Origin: Mesocentrotus franciscanus
Taxonomy: Eukaryota; Echinodermata; Echinoidea; Camarodonta; Strongylocentrotidae
Assembly: GCA_037976565.1 (NCBI GenBank)
Contig: CP137668.1
Location: forward strand, 138,719-202,718
Length of the DNA stretch: 64,000 nt
Direction: 5' to 3'
Below are positions 11,091 to 23,459 of the stretch, one piece after another (the stretch's first letter is position 1; each line of letters opens with the position of its first letter). The notes under the pieces were generated by a model that saw nothing but the letters and a program-made list of their open reading frames with translations, searched no databases and had not been told where the DNA came from. A program made the position numbers and the translations under genes.

Positions 11091-11658
11091 CAGTGGCGTA
11101 ATGACCAAAAAGGTTTGGAGGAGCAGGAAAAAATCCGCATCACCACCACTCCTACATGTAACAGGCCCCGCGGAATGTTTTTCAAAGTTGATGGGGTGGG
11201 CTAAAGCATTTACGATCAGGTAGAGCGAAGCAAGTGGAGCGTAAATTGGCATGGGGTCCAGGGGCAAAACCCCTGTGGGGGTCAAGGGCGGAGCTCCATG
11301 ACCCTTGGTGGGTCCCGGAGGGCAGAGCCCCCAGAAGCTCGGGGGTTTTAGGCATTTAATAATATTACGGTTAGATGAACATCCATGGGCCCGCCTTAGG
11401 GCCCTTGTGGGGTCCAGGGGGCGGAGCCCCCGGAAGCTCAGGGGTTTTAGGCATTTAATTACGGTCAGATGAGCAACCAGGGGCCCGCCTTAGGGCCCTT
11501 GTTGGGGTCCAGGGTGCAGAGCCCCCTGAAGCTCAGGGAAAAATCATGCCATTTCAGCAACATTTGTAAATCACTGGTATCGAATTAGAAATAAACCACG
11601 TTTGAATTTTAATGTTGGGGGTCAACTGCCCCCCCCCCCTCCCATCAGTACGCCAGTG
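11091..11658. mobile_element. Non-autonomous hAT transposon with 8-bp target duplication
   Basis: The element begins CAGTGGCGTA and ends TACGCCAGTG, and is flanked on both sides by the 8-bp duplication ACCAGAGG (11083-11090 and 11659-11666). CAG-type ends with 8-bp duplications are the hAT hallmark. The 568-bp interior has no transposase; it holds about three tandem ~100-bp units with GGGTCCAGGGGGCGGAGCCCC and GGGGTTTTAGGCATTTAAT (11260-11540). Confidence 0.9.
11260..11540. repeat. Tandem ~100-bp GC-rich units inside the hAT element
   Basis: Three imperfect copies. GAAGCTC(A/G)GGGGTTTTAGGCATTTAAT occurs at about 11335 and 11434, and a truncated third copy ends near 11540. Confidence 0.8.
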
Positions 11659-11814
11659 ACCAGAGGCCAACTTCCCGAAAGAGTTAAAAACATACTGTTT
11701 TGAAACTGTTCATTCAAATGCGCGCATATGCGTGGAACCTAGTAACCTACTATACCCGTGTGTCAAAGACAAAGGAAAACTTAGACCTCGGACTAACTTC
11801 ATTTTAGTATAGTG

Positions 11815-11965
11815 ATGAGGATAGTAATAATAATGATGATAATAATAATGATAGTAATATTAATAATAATGATGATAATAATAATGATAGTAATATTAAT
11901 AATAATGATAATAATAATAATAATGATAATAATAATGATGATGATAATAATAATAATAATAGTGA
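11815..11965. repeat. Microsatellite (AAT/GAT)n
   Basis: About 150 bp of TAATAATAATGATGA-type repeats with a longer-period substructure. Confidence 0.9.
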
Positions 11966-12124
11966 GTTCCTAGTATAGCTGAATAGTATATGTCAGACTT
12001 GAAACTCCCCCCTTCGATTGAATTACTCTGTCTGGGAAATTTAGGAATACAAAATAAACACACTAAAAAACAAACCAGACACGAAAGAGTCGCGTTTGTA
12101 TTTCAATTAGACATTTATTATTCC

Positions 12125-12940
12125 CTGCAAGTCCGAAAATATTCACAAGTTTAAAATGTTGCATGTTTTAAAATAGTGGTACAAATTATATAAATTTATA
12201 GTAATTCACCGTGAAGATTTTTTGTTCCCCCTCGAAACCGTAAGCATTAGTTACAGGGGCGGATCGAGCTTTTTGATAAGGGGGGGTGACCAAATAACGA
12301 TGCAGAGCATCGTCCACGAGCCGCGAAGCGGCGAGACGATTTTTTGTTGTTGTTGCTATTTTGAACCCCTGTAAGTGATGTTTTCCTGGCATCTACTTAC
12401 ACAATGGAGATCATAAAAATCCGTGCATGATAACGTCTTTTTAAATCAAGTTTGACCCAATGACGATGCGGAGCATCGTCCACGAGCCGCGAAGCTCCGA
12501 TTTCTTTTTTGCTATTTTGAACCCCCGTAAGTGATGTTTTCCTGTCTTTTTAAATCAAGTAACAGTTTAATACACAGTTATATTCAGAGTTATCATGTGT
12601 TTGGTTAAGTTACCAGATGAGTTGAATATCTTCTCACAATATTTGCACTTGAAAAGGTTTCTCTCCAGCTAGTGTGCGTTCTTTCTTTTTTCTTCTTGTT
12701 TTTTCTTGTTTTTTTGGCGGCCGGCCCAAAGGGGGGGGGTTAAATTCCTAACCCCCGTAGATCCGAGCCTGAGTTAACATACTGTAATGCAAGTCCGAAA
12801 ATATTCAAAAGTTTAAAATGTTGCATGTTTTAAAATAGTTTTGAAATAATGTTTTAAAATAGTGGTACAAGTCACCTAAATTTACAGTAATTCACCGTGA
12901 AGATTTTCTGTTCCCCCTCGAAACCGTAAGCATAAGTTAA
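12125..12940. repeat. Local direct duplication split by an insertion
   Basis: A ~130-bp segment (GCAAGTCCGAAAATATTC to CCTCGAAACCGTAAGCA) occurs at 12127-12250 and again at 12785-12930, with the hAT-like element 12254-12771 between. The second copy has an extra ~25-bp internal repeat (TGTTTTAAAATAG). Confidence 0.75.
12254..12771. mobile_element. hAT-like non-autonomous element (diverged)
   Basis: The ends CAGGGGCGGATCGAG and GTAGATCCGAGCCTG are roughly inverted and resemble the CAGGGGCGGATC ends common in hAT elements. Only AGTTA is shared by the flanks, so the target duplication is eroded. The interior has two copies of CGATGC(A/G)GAGCATCGTCCACGAG about 165 bp apart. Confidence 0.6.
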
Positions 12941-12989
12941 CATAGGCCTACTGTAATTTTCTGCACTTTTTCTGGCGTGCATCCCCCGG

Positions 12990-13523
12990 CCCCCCACCCC
13001 CACCCTCAACTAAACATTCCTTCATCCCTCTGCAATCCTTTCTCCACTCTTCTACTCCTCCCTCCATTCCCCGTATAGAACCACTTTTTAATGTTTACAA
13101 ATTACATGTATACCACCAGTCAGGCGGGCATTGAACTTGTGAAAAGACAATAATACCATTCAATGTACATCGAACATTGTACACGACAGCTAATACGGTA
13201 CCGGTATTACCCCACCCAAGGATCAGTGAATCCCTGCTATGGGTCTTCGCTCGACGTGTAGTATAGTGTGTGCTGGCCGCGCTACCGCCATATCGCTATG
13301 CATCCATAGACTATGTAGCAGTGACTCTGACATGACCCGTAATATAATTTACACAGTGCATACACAGTGCTTGCAAGGATGGAGACTTCGACCAACATGG
13401 CGACTTACATGAAGCGACTGGAATGTCCACCGTAGTATATCTTTCTGGATGATAATTTTCGTCAACAACAACATAAAAGTGCCGCCTGAATTACCGGCTA
13501 GTGCCTGAGGGCCGGTAAGAGTC
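12990..13523 (+). promoter_or_regulatory. Presumed EXT1 5' UTR and promoter region
   Basis: The region is less AT-rich than the neighbouring intron. It has CCAACATGGCGACTTAC at about 13391-13407 and CGCTACCGCCATATCG near 13280, both like YY1-type CCAT/ATGG sites. There is no convincing TATA box. An in-frame TGA at 13506 fixes the first ATG at 13524. The transcription start is not visible. Confidence 0.4.
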
Positions 13524-14406
13524 ATGCAAGCCCGCAAACGTTATATTTTAGTACTTTTTACAGGGTTGTTACTCCTGCTGCTTTACTATGGGGGATTGCA
13601 CATGCTACACGGGCCGCAAAGGGAACAAGCCACCTTGGCTGCCCGGCTACGATCAATCGAAGACCAGTCGGAAACGAACTATGAGCGTGATGGAGAAACA
13701 TCAAGCTTACATGTCAGTTCTGCACAAGACAAGGACCACAAGTGCCGGATGGAGACATGCTTTGATTTTTCGAAATGTAAAGAAGGCTTTAAAGTGTATA
13801 TTTATCCAGTATCCTATCAAAAACCTAGCCAGTTGTACAGTGACATTTTAACTTCCATCCGTGAGTCAAGATACTTCACAACCAATGCAGATGAAGCATG
13901 TTTGTTTGTGACTTCAATAGACACCCTTGACAGGGACAAACTCTCATCCACCTATGTCAAAAACATAGAAAGCAGTATATCAAAGTTAAGTCATTGGAAT
14001 AATGGAAAAAACCACCTGATTTTCAATCTGTATTCGGGGACGTGGCCTGACTACTCAGAAGATTTAGGGTTTAATATAGGAGGAGCAATCCTGGCAAAAG
14101 CAAGTTTCTCAGAACAGTACTTCAGGCCTAACTTTGACATATCACTGCCGCTGTTTGCCAAAACTCATCCTCAGAAAGGGGGCAATTCAGGGGACCTCCA
14201 GGGAAATAATTTTCCAGTACAAAGAAAGTATTTATTAGCATTTAAAGGAAAGCGTTATTTATTCGGAATAGGATCAGATACAAGAAACGCTCTCTATCAC
14301 TTGCATAATGGAGTGGATATAATACTTCTCTAACGTGTAAACATGGGAAAAACTGGCAGAAGCATAAAGATGTACGCTGTGACCATGATAATGCAGAGTT
14401 CGACAA
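13524..14406 (+). CDS. EXT1: Exostosin-1, coding exon 1 (with a one-base frameshift)
   Basis: EXT1 with EXT2 forms the Golgi enzyme that polymerises heparan sulfate by alternately adding GlcA and GlcNAc. The protein starts MQARKRY, like vertebrate EXT1, followed by a type II membrane anchor (about residues 8-28) and a short stem. The GT47 exostosin domain starts near [13 protein letters not shown] and includes [27 protein letters not shown] and [12 protein letters not shown]. The frame ends early at a TAA at 14331-14333, but the next frame continues at once with [12 protein letters not shown] to a strong donor AA|GTAAGT at 14407. One base is missing; the exon is 883 nt where 884 would keep the phase of exon 2. 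It could be an assembly error, an allele or a real lesion. The N-terminal part is 26 residues shorter than in human. The start follows an in-frame TGA 18 nt upstream. Confidence 0.95.
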
Positions 14407-14609
14407 GTAAGTAAATTCTTCTTGATTTTGTTCCTGTCCATGACATGAGCCTTACAGCAATGAGTATAAGTAGTGATTGTATTTAGAGGGCCCAGTCCTG
14501 TGTCTGAAGCTATGAAATAATCCTTTTCTGAACCTTGATAGTATGAAGAAGATAATTTCATAATTCTTAAAGTCAAGTTCAATGCATGTATACCAATGAA
14601 AAGGTAGAG

Positions 14610-14790
14610 CCTAGAGGTGTCCTGGTCTAGTGGATCGCATGGTTCGGGGTTCGAATGTCTTTTGGCAAGATATTATATTAATCTACATTTGCCACACTCC
14701 ACCCAGGTGAGGTGATTGCAGGGCCCTTGGGGAGAACAGTATTCATACTGATGAGGCTACCCTGGGTAAACACATTATTATAATACATTT
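14610..14790 (+). repeat. tRNA-derived SINE, copy 1
   Basis: A-box-like TGGTCTAGTGG (14623-14633) and B-box-like GGTTCGAATGTC (14648-14659) lie only about 15 bp apart, so the head has an internal deletion. The body is TTTTGGCAAGATATTA...AATCTACATTTGCC and ends GGCTACCCTGGGTAAA plus a short AT tail, shared with the SINE at 59798-60045. Confidence 0.75.
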
Positions 14791-16875
14791 GAGCAGTGAG
14801 CTATCATTTACAATTACATGTACGTAGCTTTAGTCTTAAGTTTAGAAAAGGGGAAGAATTTTGGAAACCTTCAAAATGATGTTGGTAAATTTATTTAAAA
14901 AACAGAGCAATACTAAAAATGCATATGGCAAAATGTCTCTTTAAATTTAGAGAGCTATGAGCAAGGTAGTATTGTTAAACACTGATCACCAATCTCTCTG
15001 TTTTTTTCAATGGAATACATGTTGTAGCAAGATATTCACAATTCTGAGCTGCTCCTAGAGCCTGCTGGGTTTGTATTTTCTGTTTGTTTTGTTTTTTAAA
15101 ATGGAGTTCATGTAAGTTCTACTAAACAAAGAAAACAAAGAAGAACAAAATCCCCTTGTGATGTTTTCCTTGAACTCAATCCTGTAGATCCGTAAAAATC
15201 TGTTCATACAGTAGTTGGACACTCAACAGTGTATTCAAATGATTCAAATTGTTTCTTTGAAGCCGTTTCAAAGAATATACAATGTACATTTAGGTGTTTG
15301 TCATCTGCACATACATGTACATGTACACTGTACAATGTATATTTCAACTCCCGAAAAGAACAAGTCAATATGAATTTTTTTCTGACATTAATATTTTGAC
15401 AAAATAATATTTTCAGGGTATTCATAATTCATCTCTGCCTTGAATCTAGAATCTCTCTGTTCTAGTCATTTATTCTTGTAAATAAAGAAGTGATTTTTAA
15501 ATACCACCATTATAATTTCTATAAGAACCCTGCTTCGGTTCAAGAATCTCTCTGCACTGTTACTACTGTACATGTAGTTTGTTCTAAAGAAAGAAGTGAT
15601 TTTACCACCATTCCATAACAACCAGCTTTGGTTTAAGAATCTCTAAGAATATTCACTGGAAGATTTATAATCTGTTTAGAAAGAATCAGAGACTTTCATA
15701 CATGTATTCTATTTTCTGCCTAATTCTGATTTGTGTGAGCAACTGAGCATACTGAAAAAATGAAGGGAAAAAAATCATTGGCTACGGATTGCTGTTGTAG
15801 TTAAAGTTTTTGACAAAAGGCCTGTACATGTAGAGCATGGGATTTAAATGTACATGTATGAGGTCCTGGTATAACGTGAGCCTATCAGCTATTGTGATTT
15901 TACTTTCTTTGTATGTTTACATGTACATGTTCTAGGTGGGCGCAAAGTTTTGCAAACTAGTTTATTGTTTGAAAGGTCATTGTGAGAATCGAAAGGGGAT
16001 GTAAAATTGAGATTGTCATGTCTGGTTTTTAATTTCAGTTTCGTAATAAGTTTTGTGTGAATGCAATGTCAGAGATGATAAAACAGGTGTGCATTGCAAT
16101 TCCGATGGACCAAATTCTCACACTGTATGTTTTGGCCGAGTGAGGGTGATCTACTGTACATGTACATTTGGGACAACAAACTTTCAGACAAATGTACATG
16201 TATGGCACATACCAACATACATGTAGTACATGCACATTGTGCTAGTTAAAACAATAAACTTGCCATTTGGCTGGTTTAAAAAGCAATCTCCATGTCCAAA
16301 TTTATTTCTACAACAGGGTTGGTGCCTTGGTGTCTGCCATAGCAGACTTGAATAGAATACACTGTAGCTAGCTGTTTGTGTGACCTAGACTGTACATGCA
16401 TTGTAACCTTAAACCTCCAGGATTGTGGAAAGGTATCCTGAGTGTACCTACCACATCTGATTTGTCATTAGTTCCATAACTAGTTTTCTCTCTTCCTCAG
16501 GCTGTATTATAATGGTCAAGCTCAAAGCAGCAGGGTATGTGGTCATTGTGGTCAGATTGGACTAGAACTTAGCGTTTGTGTTCCCATCACTATGTCTACC
16601 TTCTTTTGGACTTTACAGACATTTATCATTTACCCTTGCCTGTATTTTTGTGTGTTTGTTTCTTTGTTGTTTTATTTTCCGTATAAAATTTAAAAGACAA
16701 CATGCATTCAGTAAAACAATAACAAATAGAATAATGAATTACAAAATAAAATAAATGACTGGATATCCTATATTCAGCGGTATTGTTATGATGCCGCTGG
16801 TCTTCCATGGGTACCTTCAGCTTCAAGAGGCATTTTAGGGGTACACTGTACATGTACATGTACAGTGTATGTAAC

Positions 16876-17268
16876 ATAAAGAGAAGGTTGAGTTTTGGGG
16901 AGAGGTGAAAAATAATTTGTGAGCGTTATCATTGTTATTATGCAAGTGTGGAAGAACATCAGATAAAAAATGTTCCCTGAAAAGCATGGCTCTTCAAATG
17001 CTTTCATATTCTAAATATGGCATGCAACAACATAAAAATCGGGACAGACTTTTATGCCACATGTTCGTGTAGCCCCATATACATCTTTCTGTGTACAGTG
17101 CTTGTAACTTTACTAAGACTGGGCCAAATTTCTTATCATTTTGATGATTCCAGAACCTTGCAGTACACACCAATACTTATATGCTAGATGATCAACTTTT
17201 CTGATCGATTCCACACAGTTTCTTTCACAATGCAATCGCTTGATCAGAACTCAACTTAATCTTTAAGG
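16876..17268 (+). mobile_element. MITE family A, diverged subfamily, copy 2
   Basis: Its right half (CCATATACATCTTTCTGTG to AATGCAATCGCTTGATCAG) matches family A, but the ends read TAAAGAGAAGGTTGAGTTTTG and GAACTCAACTTAATCTTTAA, a different terminal repeat, with a different left half. An inverted copy of the same subfamily is at 26075-26762. Confidence 0.7.
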
Positions 17269-19287
17269 CTTACGGTACATCCTACATGTACAGTGTACAT
17301 GCAACATTTACAACAGAGTTTTACTTGAAAAATTGCCAAGAAAAAAATGCTTCTACCTGCAGCCACTATTTTAATCAAGATCCAAGCTGATATTTGTTAT
17401 TATTTATAGCAGATATGCCAACTAATGCAATTTTATTGTATCTTATATTCATGTAAAGCCTGGCAATACAAGTTTTCTTTGTAAAATAAGATTTTTCCCT
17501 GTTTTAAATGTTTGTTAAGATGATGTTTATTTTAAAACGGGACTCAATCTATGACTCATGACCATCTTTGTTTGGTTTTGGTTTCAATGCATGTGCATAT
17601 TGCAGGTGATATTTCCCTGTGGTTGATTTTTATTAATTTTCATGTTTCTAGTGCTCTTTTGGTCACATATGTCAGTATAGGCCAACAGGTCAAGACATGC
17701 TCCATTGAGAATCTTGGCTGTTATGTAATATGTATTGCAATTTACATCTTCAAGTATCCGTCCAGTAAGTGTAGTAGCTACATGTACATGCACATTGTAC
17801 ATGTAGGTAGAACATGAACTGAGGTTGTTGGTGAGGGTACATTGTGGTGTATTGATAAGGCAGATGTTGAGAATTCATGAAGGAATTTCGTACTATATCA
17901 CTATCATCTGAAATGAATTCTCCAATATGTAGATGAAGTAAAGAGGAACAGGAATAGTAAGGTACATGTGGAATGATTGACAGAATGACAGAAAACAAAA
18001 TGTGGAGTAAATGTCTAAAGGAGAATGAAATTGAATATTGTACACGATGTACATTGTTGTACATGTATGTGAAATTTGAAAAAAAAGTAATCGATAACGA
18101 GAGATGGAGATTGGAGAAGGAAAGAGAATAAGGAGAGGGGAAGGTACAGTGTAAGATGATTGCCACTCGGTGACTCAGAATACCATCTTGAAGGAGTTCA
18201 TGCAAATGATCAAACTTCAAGTTCTATCTTGATCTCCTAGACAGGTAGAGTGGCACTGGGAAATTTGAAGTGGGGTCAGTGTTGCAGGTGGACCATGCAT
18301 TATGAGGAGGCTGAATTATAGTTTGCTGGAGGGCGCCGCCATACATGTATGCCGGATAGAGTTGACTGCATGATATGAAACCAACTGTGAAGAAGACACT
18401 TTGGATGTCGCTGATTGAACCATGAATTTACAGCAAGATACACACCCTGTCCTAATGCCTGACATCCTTGCAGTACTTTCTACAATGTATTAGTACAGGT
18501 GTAAGGGTATTCATTCATCCATACAAAAGGAAATGTATCCAATATTATAAGAGTAGTGAAAGGGAAGGTCGTAAAGAAACTGATTTTGGGGAGGTCACAT
18601 TAAACCACGTGTTCAATGCCAGCTTTGCTCATGGGTACATATTTTCTGCTGGCTGGTCAAAAACATCCACATGATGTAAGGGTGTGCTTACATAATATGT
18701 ACAATTGTATGATATATAGGCCTCGCCCAGATGTCAAATGCTGCTTTTATTCGATGTTCAAATACAACTGTAGACAATAGACCCTTATCGGCAATTGAGT
18801 TTTCATCGAGTATCAATAATGATGTTCAAAACAATACTTGAATTTCCATTCCTCTATTTAAAAAAATGCAACATCTATAGGTACATGTACATGTAGCCAA
18901 TCATTTTTCATCCCTTTACAGTGTATGTAGCTATATAATAATTTGCTCATAATCTGAAGGGATACAAGCACCATTGACATTAGATTTGATTTTGATTATG
19001 GACTCACAATATACATACATGTACACAATGTAGCATCTTCTTCCAGTATTACCGTAGTTGTCAAGTAATTTTCTGCACAGAACTGATGGGCTAACAAAAA
19101 AGTCTTGAATATACATCAAAATTATATGATATTGTAGCTCAAAACTCTGCAAAAGTAGGGGAAAAATCTGGCATGGCATAGAGCTTATTCAAGCAGGTTT
19201 AATCAAGTTTTCCACCGTATCGTCAGTGAACTTGTTGAGAGCTTCATGCTTCATCTCCCATGGCTCACATCAGGATTGCTCTCCCTG

Positions 19288-19569
19288 CTGGGGGGTGTTT
19301 CACAAAGACTAAGATCGACTTTAAGTTGGACTTAAATATGGCAGGCCGTTCGTGCCACTGTTTGCTCTCACCATTTACTGGCATTTGTCTCTCAAGGGAC
19401 GTACAAATCATGGTCACAAATCTACAGAATTTATATTTTTTGATAATTCATTATTGAAGGAAAAAAATATCTAAAGATCATAATTGTGAGAGCAAACAGT
19501 GGCATGAACGGCCTGCCATATTTAAGTCCAACTTAAAGTCGATCTTAGTCTTTGTGAAACACTCCCCAG
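19288..19569. mobile_element. MITE with ~84-bp near-identical terminal inverted repeats
   Basis: The ends begin CTGGGG(G/A)GTGTTTCACAAAG and stay inverted for about 84 bp with very few mismatches. Total length is 282 bp with a ~115-bp AT-rich centre. The high arm identity suggests a fairly recent insertion. Confidence 0.85.
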
Positions 19570-20281
19570 GTCAAGTAGACAAGTAGAGAACAAACTTGTG
19601 TAGTCACACTCACAGTACCATACTATACATTTAAAAAATCAGAGAGGTATACACTGTAGCATTCAAACGTTAATTGTAAACAGCTACATTGAGATTGAAA
19701 GGCCGTCACATGTTTTAAGAAGGGACTGCTTTTGGTTGCAATTTTACAATTGTGGTTAAAGAGGTACAATGTGTATGTACATGTATGCACAATCGTGTAT
19801 TCGGCAGATGCATTCTATAGCAAAAGTGTAGCTTTTGCCATTAGAAGAACAAATCCTGCAAATGTGTTCTCCAAGTGCCCATGGAACACAATCGTGCATT
19901 CATTTTAGTTGTTGGTAGATATGTAAACCTGTTGTAGAAGGTATTTTTTGTATTTGTATTGTATTTATTTATTCAACCATAAAATAACATCAAATGGAAA
20001 CAATAACATTATATCAATTTGAAACAGTAAATAAAATTATGGTTGGGAGCACCGAAAAGCGAAATGCTTGTAATTTGGTGTCCCAAAACAAGAAAAAGTG
20101 AAACAGTTAAAGATTGAAAATAAACAAACAAAACTACATATATTATCACACACACAGGCACACAAACGCACACACCCTCACAAATACAGTCACACACACG
20201 CCTGGGACTTCAATAATAAAATATAAATAGGGGGACATATACATTATTTATCATAAACATACATATATTCATAACATTTCA

Positions 20282-22219
20282 TTAGAGGGAGCCTAATAAT
20301 ATTGACTTGGACAATAATTTAAAAGTCTTAAGTGATCTGCTTGATTTTATGTCTTGTGGGAGTTCATTCCATTCCTTCGATCCCTTACTGATAAGGGATT
20401 GAAGTCCAACTGTAGTTTTGAAAAAAGGAATATAAAGATTATTACTTTGACGGGTGTTATATTGGTGAAAATCAGAATTGAATATTAAGGGCTTGTCTTT
20501 AGTCTGAGGAATTATGTTATTTAATGAAGAGTATATAAATATTAGTGTATTAAGAGTAACTAATTGATAAATAGGTAATATTTTCAAACATTTGAATAAT
20601 GGTGCAGATGGTGAGCGAAATTCTGAATTTGTTATTATTCGAACAGCTTTCTTTTGAACTAATTCAATCTTAGATAAATGGGTCTTGTATGTATTACCCC
20701 AGATATAACTGCAGTAATTAAGGTAAGATAAGATTAGAGTATTATATAATATGAGCAAAATATTTTTAGGTAATATATACTTAAGCCTAGATAATATTCC
20801 AACATTCTTTGATATTGTATTACAAAGTTGAGATATATGTGTATTCCAGTTTAAATATTCATTAAAAATTACACCAAGAAATTTAACATCACTTAGTCTT
20901 TTTATTGTTGTGTTTGCTATATGAACATCATCTAAGTTATCAGGAATCCTCCTGCTCCTTGTTCTAAAAATAACATAATTGGTTTTTGAAATATTTAAGG
21001 ATAATTTATTACATTGAAACCAACCATTTATCTTTTTAACTCAATATTTATGGATTCAATAACATGTGTTATAGATTTATGAGAAATAACTGCACAGGTA
21101 TCATCAGCAAACAATGAAAACTTTATTATTTTGGATGAGTTGATAATATCATTAATATAAACAAGGAACAGGAGGGGCCTAACACTGATCCTTGGGGTAC
21201 ACCACAGCTAGTCAACTGCATAGATGATTTGACACCATTGACCACCACATATTGTGTTCTGTTAGTCAAATAATTTTCAAACCAATTCAATGCATTGCCT
21301 CTTACACCATAAATATAAAGTTTCTGTAAAAGTATATGGTGATCAATGGTGTCAAATGCTTTAGACAGGTCCATAAATATGCCTACACAATACTTTCCAT
21401 TTTCAATATTCTCTAAAATATGTTGAAATAAATTAAAAACTGCAAGATCAGTTGAGTGTTGTTTTCTAAAACCATATTGTTCACTGATCAAAATATTATG
21501 TAGTTGTAGAAATGAATAAAGTCTCTTATGAATAAGTTTTTCAAGTAACTTTGCAAAAATTGGTATTACTGCTATAGGTCTGTAATTAGACATTTCATTT
21601 TTATTACCTTTTTAAATATAGGAATAATTTTAGATACTTTCAGTTTATCAGGTATGACTCCGTAATAAAGGGACTGATTAAAGATATTAGTTAGTGGTTC
21701 TACAAAGAGATTAATACAGCTTTTTACAACACGGGGTGATATATCATCAGAGCCGCATGACTTTGATGGATTTAAAGTAGAGCATATTTTCAAAACTTCA
21801 TGGACCGAAGTTGGGTTTAGAAACATTGAATTTACCGGAGGTGCGTTATTAAGAAATGAGCTGAATGAGCAGGTTGTAGATGGAATATTCTGAGAAATAT
21901 CTCTACCAACAGAAGCAAAGTATGAATTGAATTCGTTCGCAATGTCAGGAACTACATCACATTTATTACCATTGTTAAACATTATATTAGGAATGCCACT
22001 TAACTTTCTTTTCCCAAGTAAATTATTTATTTGGTTCCATGTTTTCTTAATATCTCCTTTGATGGTATTGAACATATGCAAGTAATAATCTTTTTTAGCA
22101 ACACGTAATAAATTAGTTAATTTATTCTTATATTTGGTCAATTTCATTTTATTTTTATTATTACGATTTTTCAAGTAATTTTTATATAATCTGTTCTTTT
22201 TATTAATAGATCGCCACAA
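20282..22219 (-). pseudogene. LINE ORF2, reverse-transcriptase part (frameshifted)
   Basis: Three open segments (22219-21572, 21593-21126 and 20758-20282) plus sequence between them together cover the whole reverse transcriptase and C-terminal region. Visible motifs: SCGSDDISP, NYRPIAVIP, EQYGFRKQHSTD, FMDLSKAFDTIDH and GVPQGSVLGP. The FADD active site lies at about 21100-21112 in another frame. Breaks of one base each lie near 22240, 21607, 21177 and 21036, the last three at or beside runs of the same base. It could be decay or base-calling error; the host-gene break in EXT1 is of the same kind. Confidence 0.85.
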
Positions 22220-22268
22220 GCCCTTTGATACCCAGGGTTTTTAAATCTGTGTTTATGTGTTTTTATTT

Positions 22269-23459
22269 CTACTTCCGGAAAAACTCATCATAAAGATTCA
22301 GAAATTTTTTGAGAAATATTTCATAACATGTACTAACATCATTAATTTTATATAAAACACTCCAGTCCACATCTTTAAGTTTCCTCTTGAATGCATTAAT
22401 ATTATCATTATTAATCAATCTCTTTTTGAGAGTTGTGTTGGGACATTTATTTACATGTTTAATCTTCTTTATTGCACAAATGGGAAAATGATCAGAAATA
22501 TCATCTAAAAATAAGAAACTTTTTATCACATTATCGTCATGAGAATTTGTAAAAATATTATCAATTAGAGTAGCTGATGTAGTAGATATTCTTGTAGGTT
22601 TGGTTATCAAAGGGTAAAAGCCATGACTGTACATAAGATTCAAAAAAACGTTAGTACTTTCATTTGTTTCAGCATTCAACAGGTTTACATTAAAGTCACC
22701 CATGATGAAAATTTCGAGGTTATTTCTGTCGATTAAGTTACAATATTCTTGCATTTTATCATTAAAACGTGTTAAGTTTACATTTGGCGCTTTGTAGACA
22801 CAACCAATAACAAGCAACTTTTTATTCTTACATTTCAGTTGGATGAATAGAGAATCACATATTTCAGAAGAGTTAGATATATCTTGACATATTTCAAAAT
22901 CAAAATCATTATTAACATAAATAGCAACTCCTCCACCAATTTTGTTACATCTATTTACATGCACTAAATTATAACCAGGAATATTAAACATATCTGTGAT
23001 TGTACTGGACTGAAACCAAGTTTCAGAGATACCAATGACACTGAATTTATGTTGTAATGAGCCAAGTAAATAAGATAATTTATCAAAGTTTCTTATCAAG
23101 CTCCTGGCATTAATATGAAGCAAGGAAAACAAATCATCTGCATTGTAATTAAACATATTATTAAACTGGTCAGCAAAAATATAACTACTTTTTACTCTTT
23201 CCATAAAAGTTTCATTGTCCATATCATTAGACATATTATCAAAATCTACCTCATTCATTTCAAATGGGTTTAATTTCATATATTTGAATTTATCATAGTC
23301 AATATCCTTGTTTAATTTGAAGAAAGAAAGTACTTGGAATTGAAATTCATCATCAAATTTGTAATGATTAAAAGGCAACATATTCATACAGTCATCACAT
23401 AAATTACTTTGCACACATTGTCCCAGGCATTCACCACAAATATCACACTTCATCAACAT
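22269..23459 (-). CDS. LINE ORF2, N-terminal part: Cys cluster and AP-type endonuclease
   Basis: 396 residues open. The first 30 residues carry a dense Cys cluster (CDICGECLGQC...CDDC), which could bind zinc. The endonuclease follows from about residue 110 with INARSL, ISETW (metal Glu), GGGVAIYV, GDFNVN, LIDNIFTN and SDHFPI, the standard catalytic set of the exonuclease-endonuclease-phosphatase fold. The frame is lost near the stop (about 22272), and coding sequence continues in other frames into the reverse transcriptase. Confidence 0.85.
   Translation of the reverse strand: MLMKCDICGECLGQCVQSNLCDDCMNMLPFNHYKFDDEFQFQVLSFFKLNKDIDYDKFKYMKLNPFEMNEVDFDNMSNDMDNETFMERVKSSYIFADQFNNMFNYNADDLFSLLHINARSLIRNFDKLSYLLGSLQHKFSVIGISETWFQSSTITDMFNIPGYNLVHVNRCNKIGGGVAIYVNNDFDFEICQDISNSSEICDSLFIQLKCKNKKLLVIGCVYKAPNVNLTRFNDKMQEYCNLIDRNNLEIFIMGDFNVNLLNAETNESTNVFLNLMYSHGFYPLITKPTRISTTSATLIDNIFTNSHDDNVIKSFLFLDDISDHFPICAIKKIKHVNKCPNTTLKKRLINNDNINAFKRKLKDVDWSVLYKINDVSTCYEIFLKKFLNLYDEFFRK

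Noticed and set aside
17750..18220. 156-codon minus-strand frame in EXT1 intron 1
   Set aside because: Low-complexity, Ser/His/Tyr-rich sequence over pyrimidine-rich DNA with TACATGTA words; no domain.
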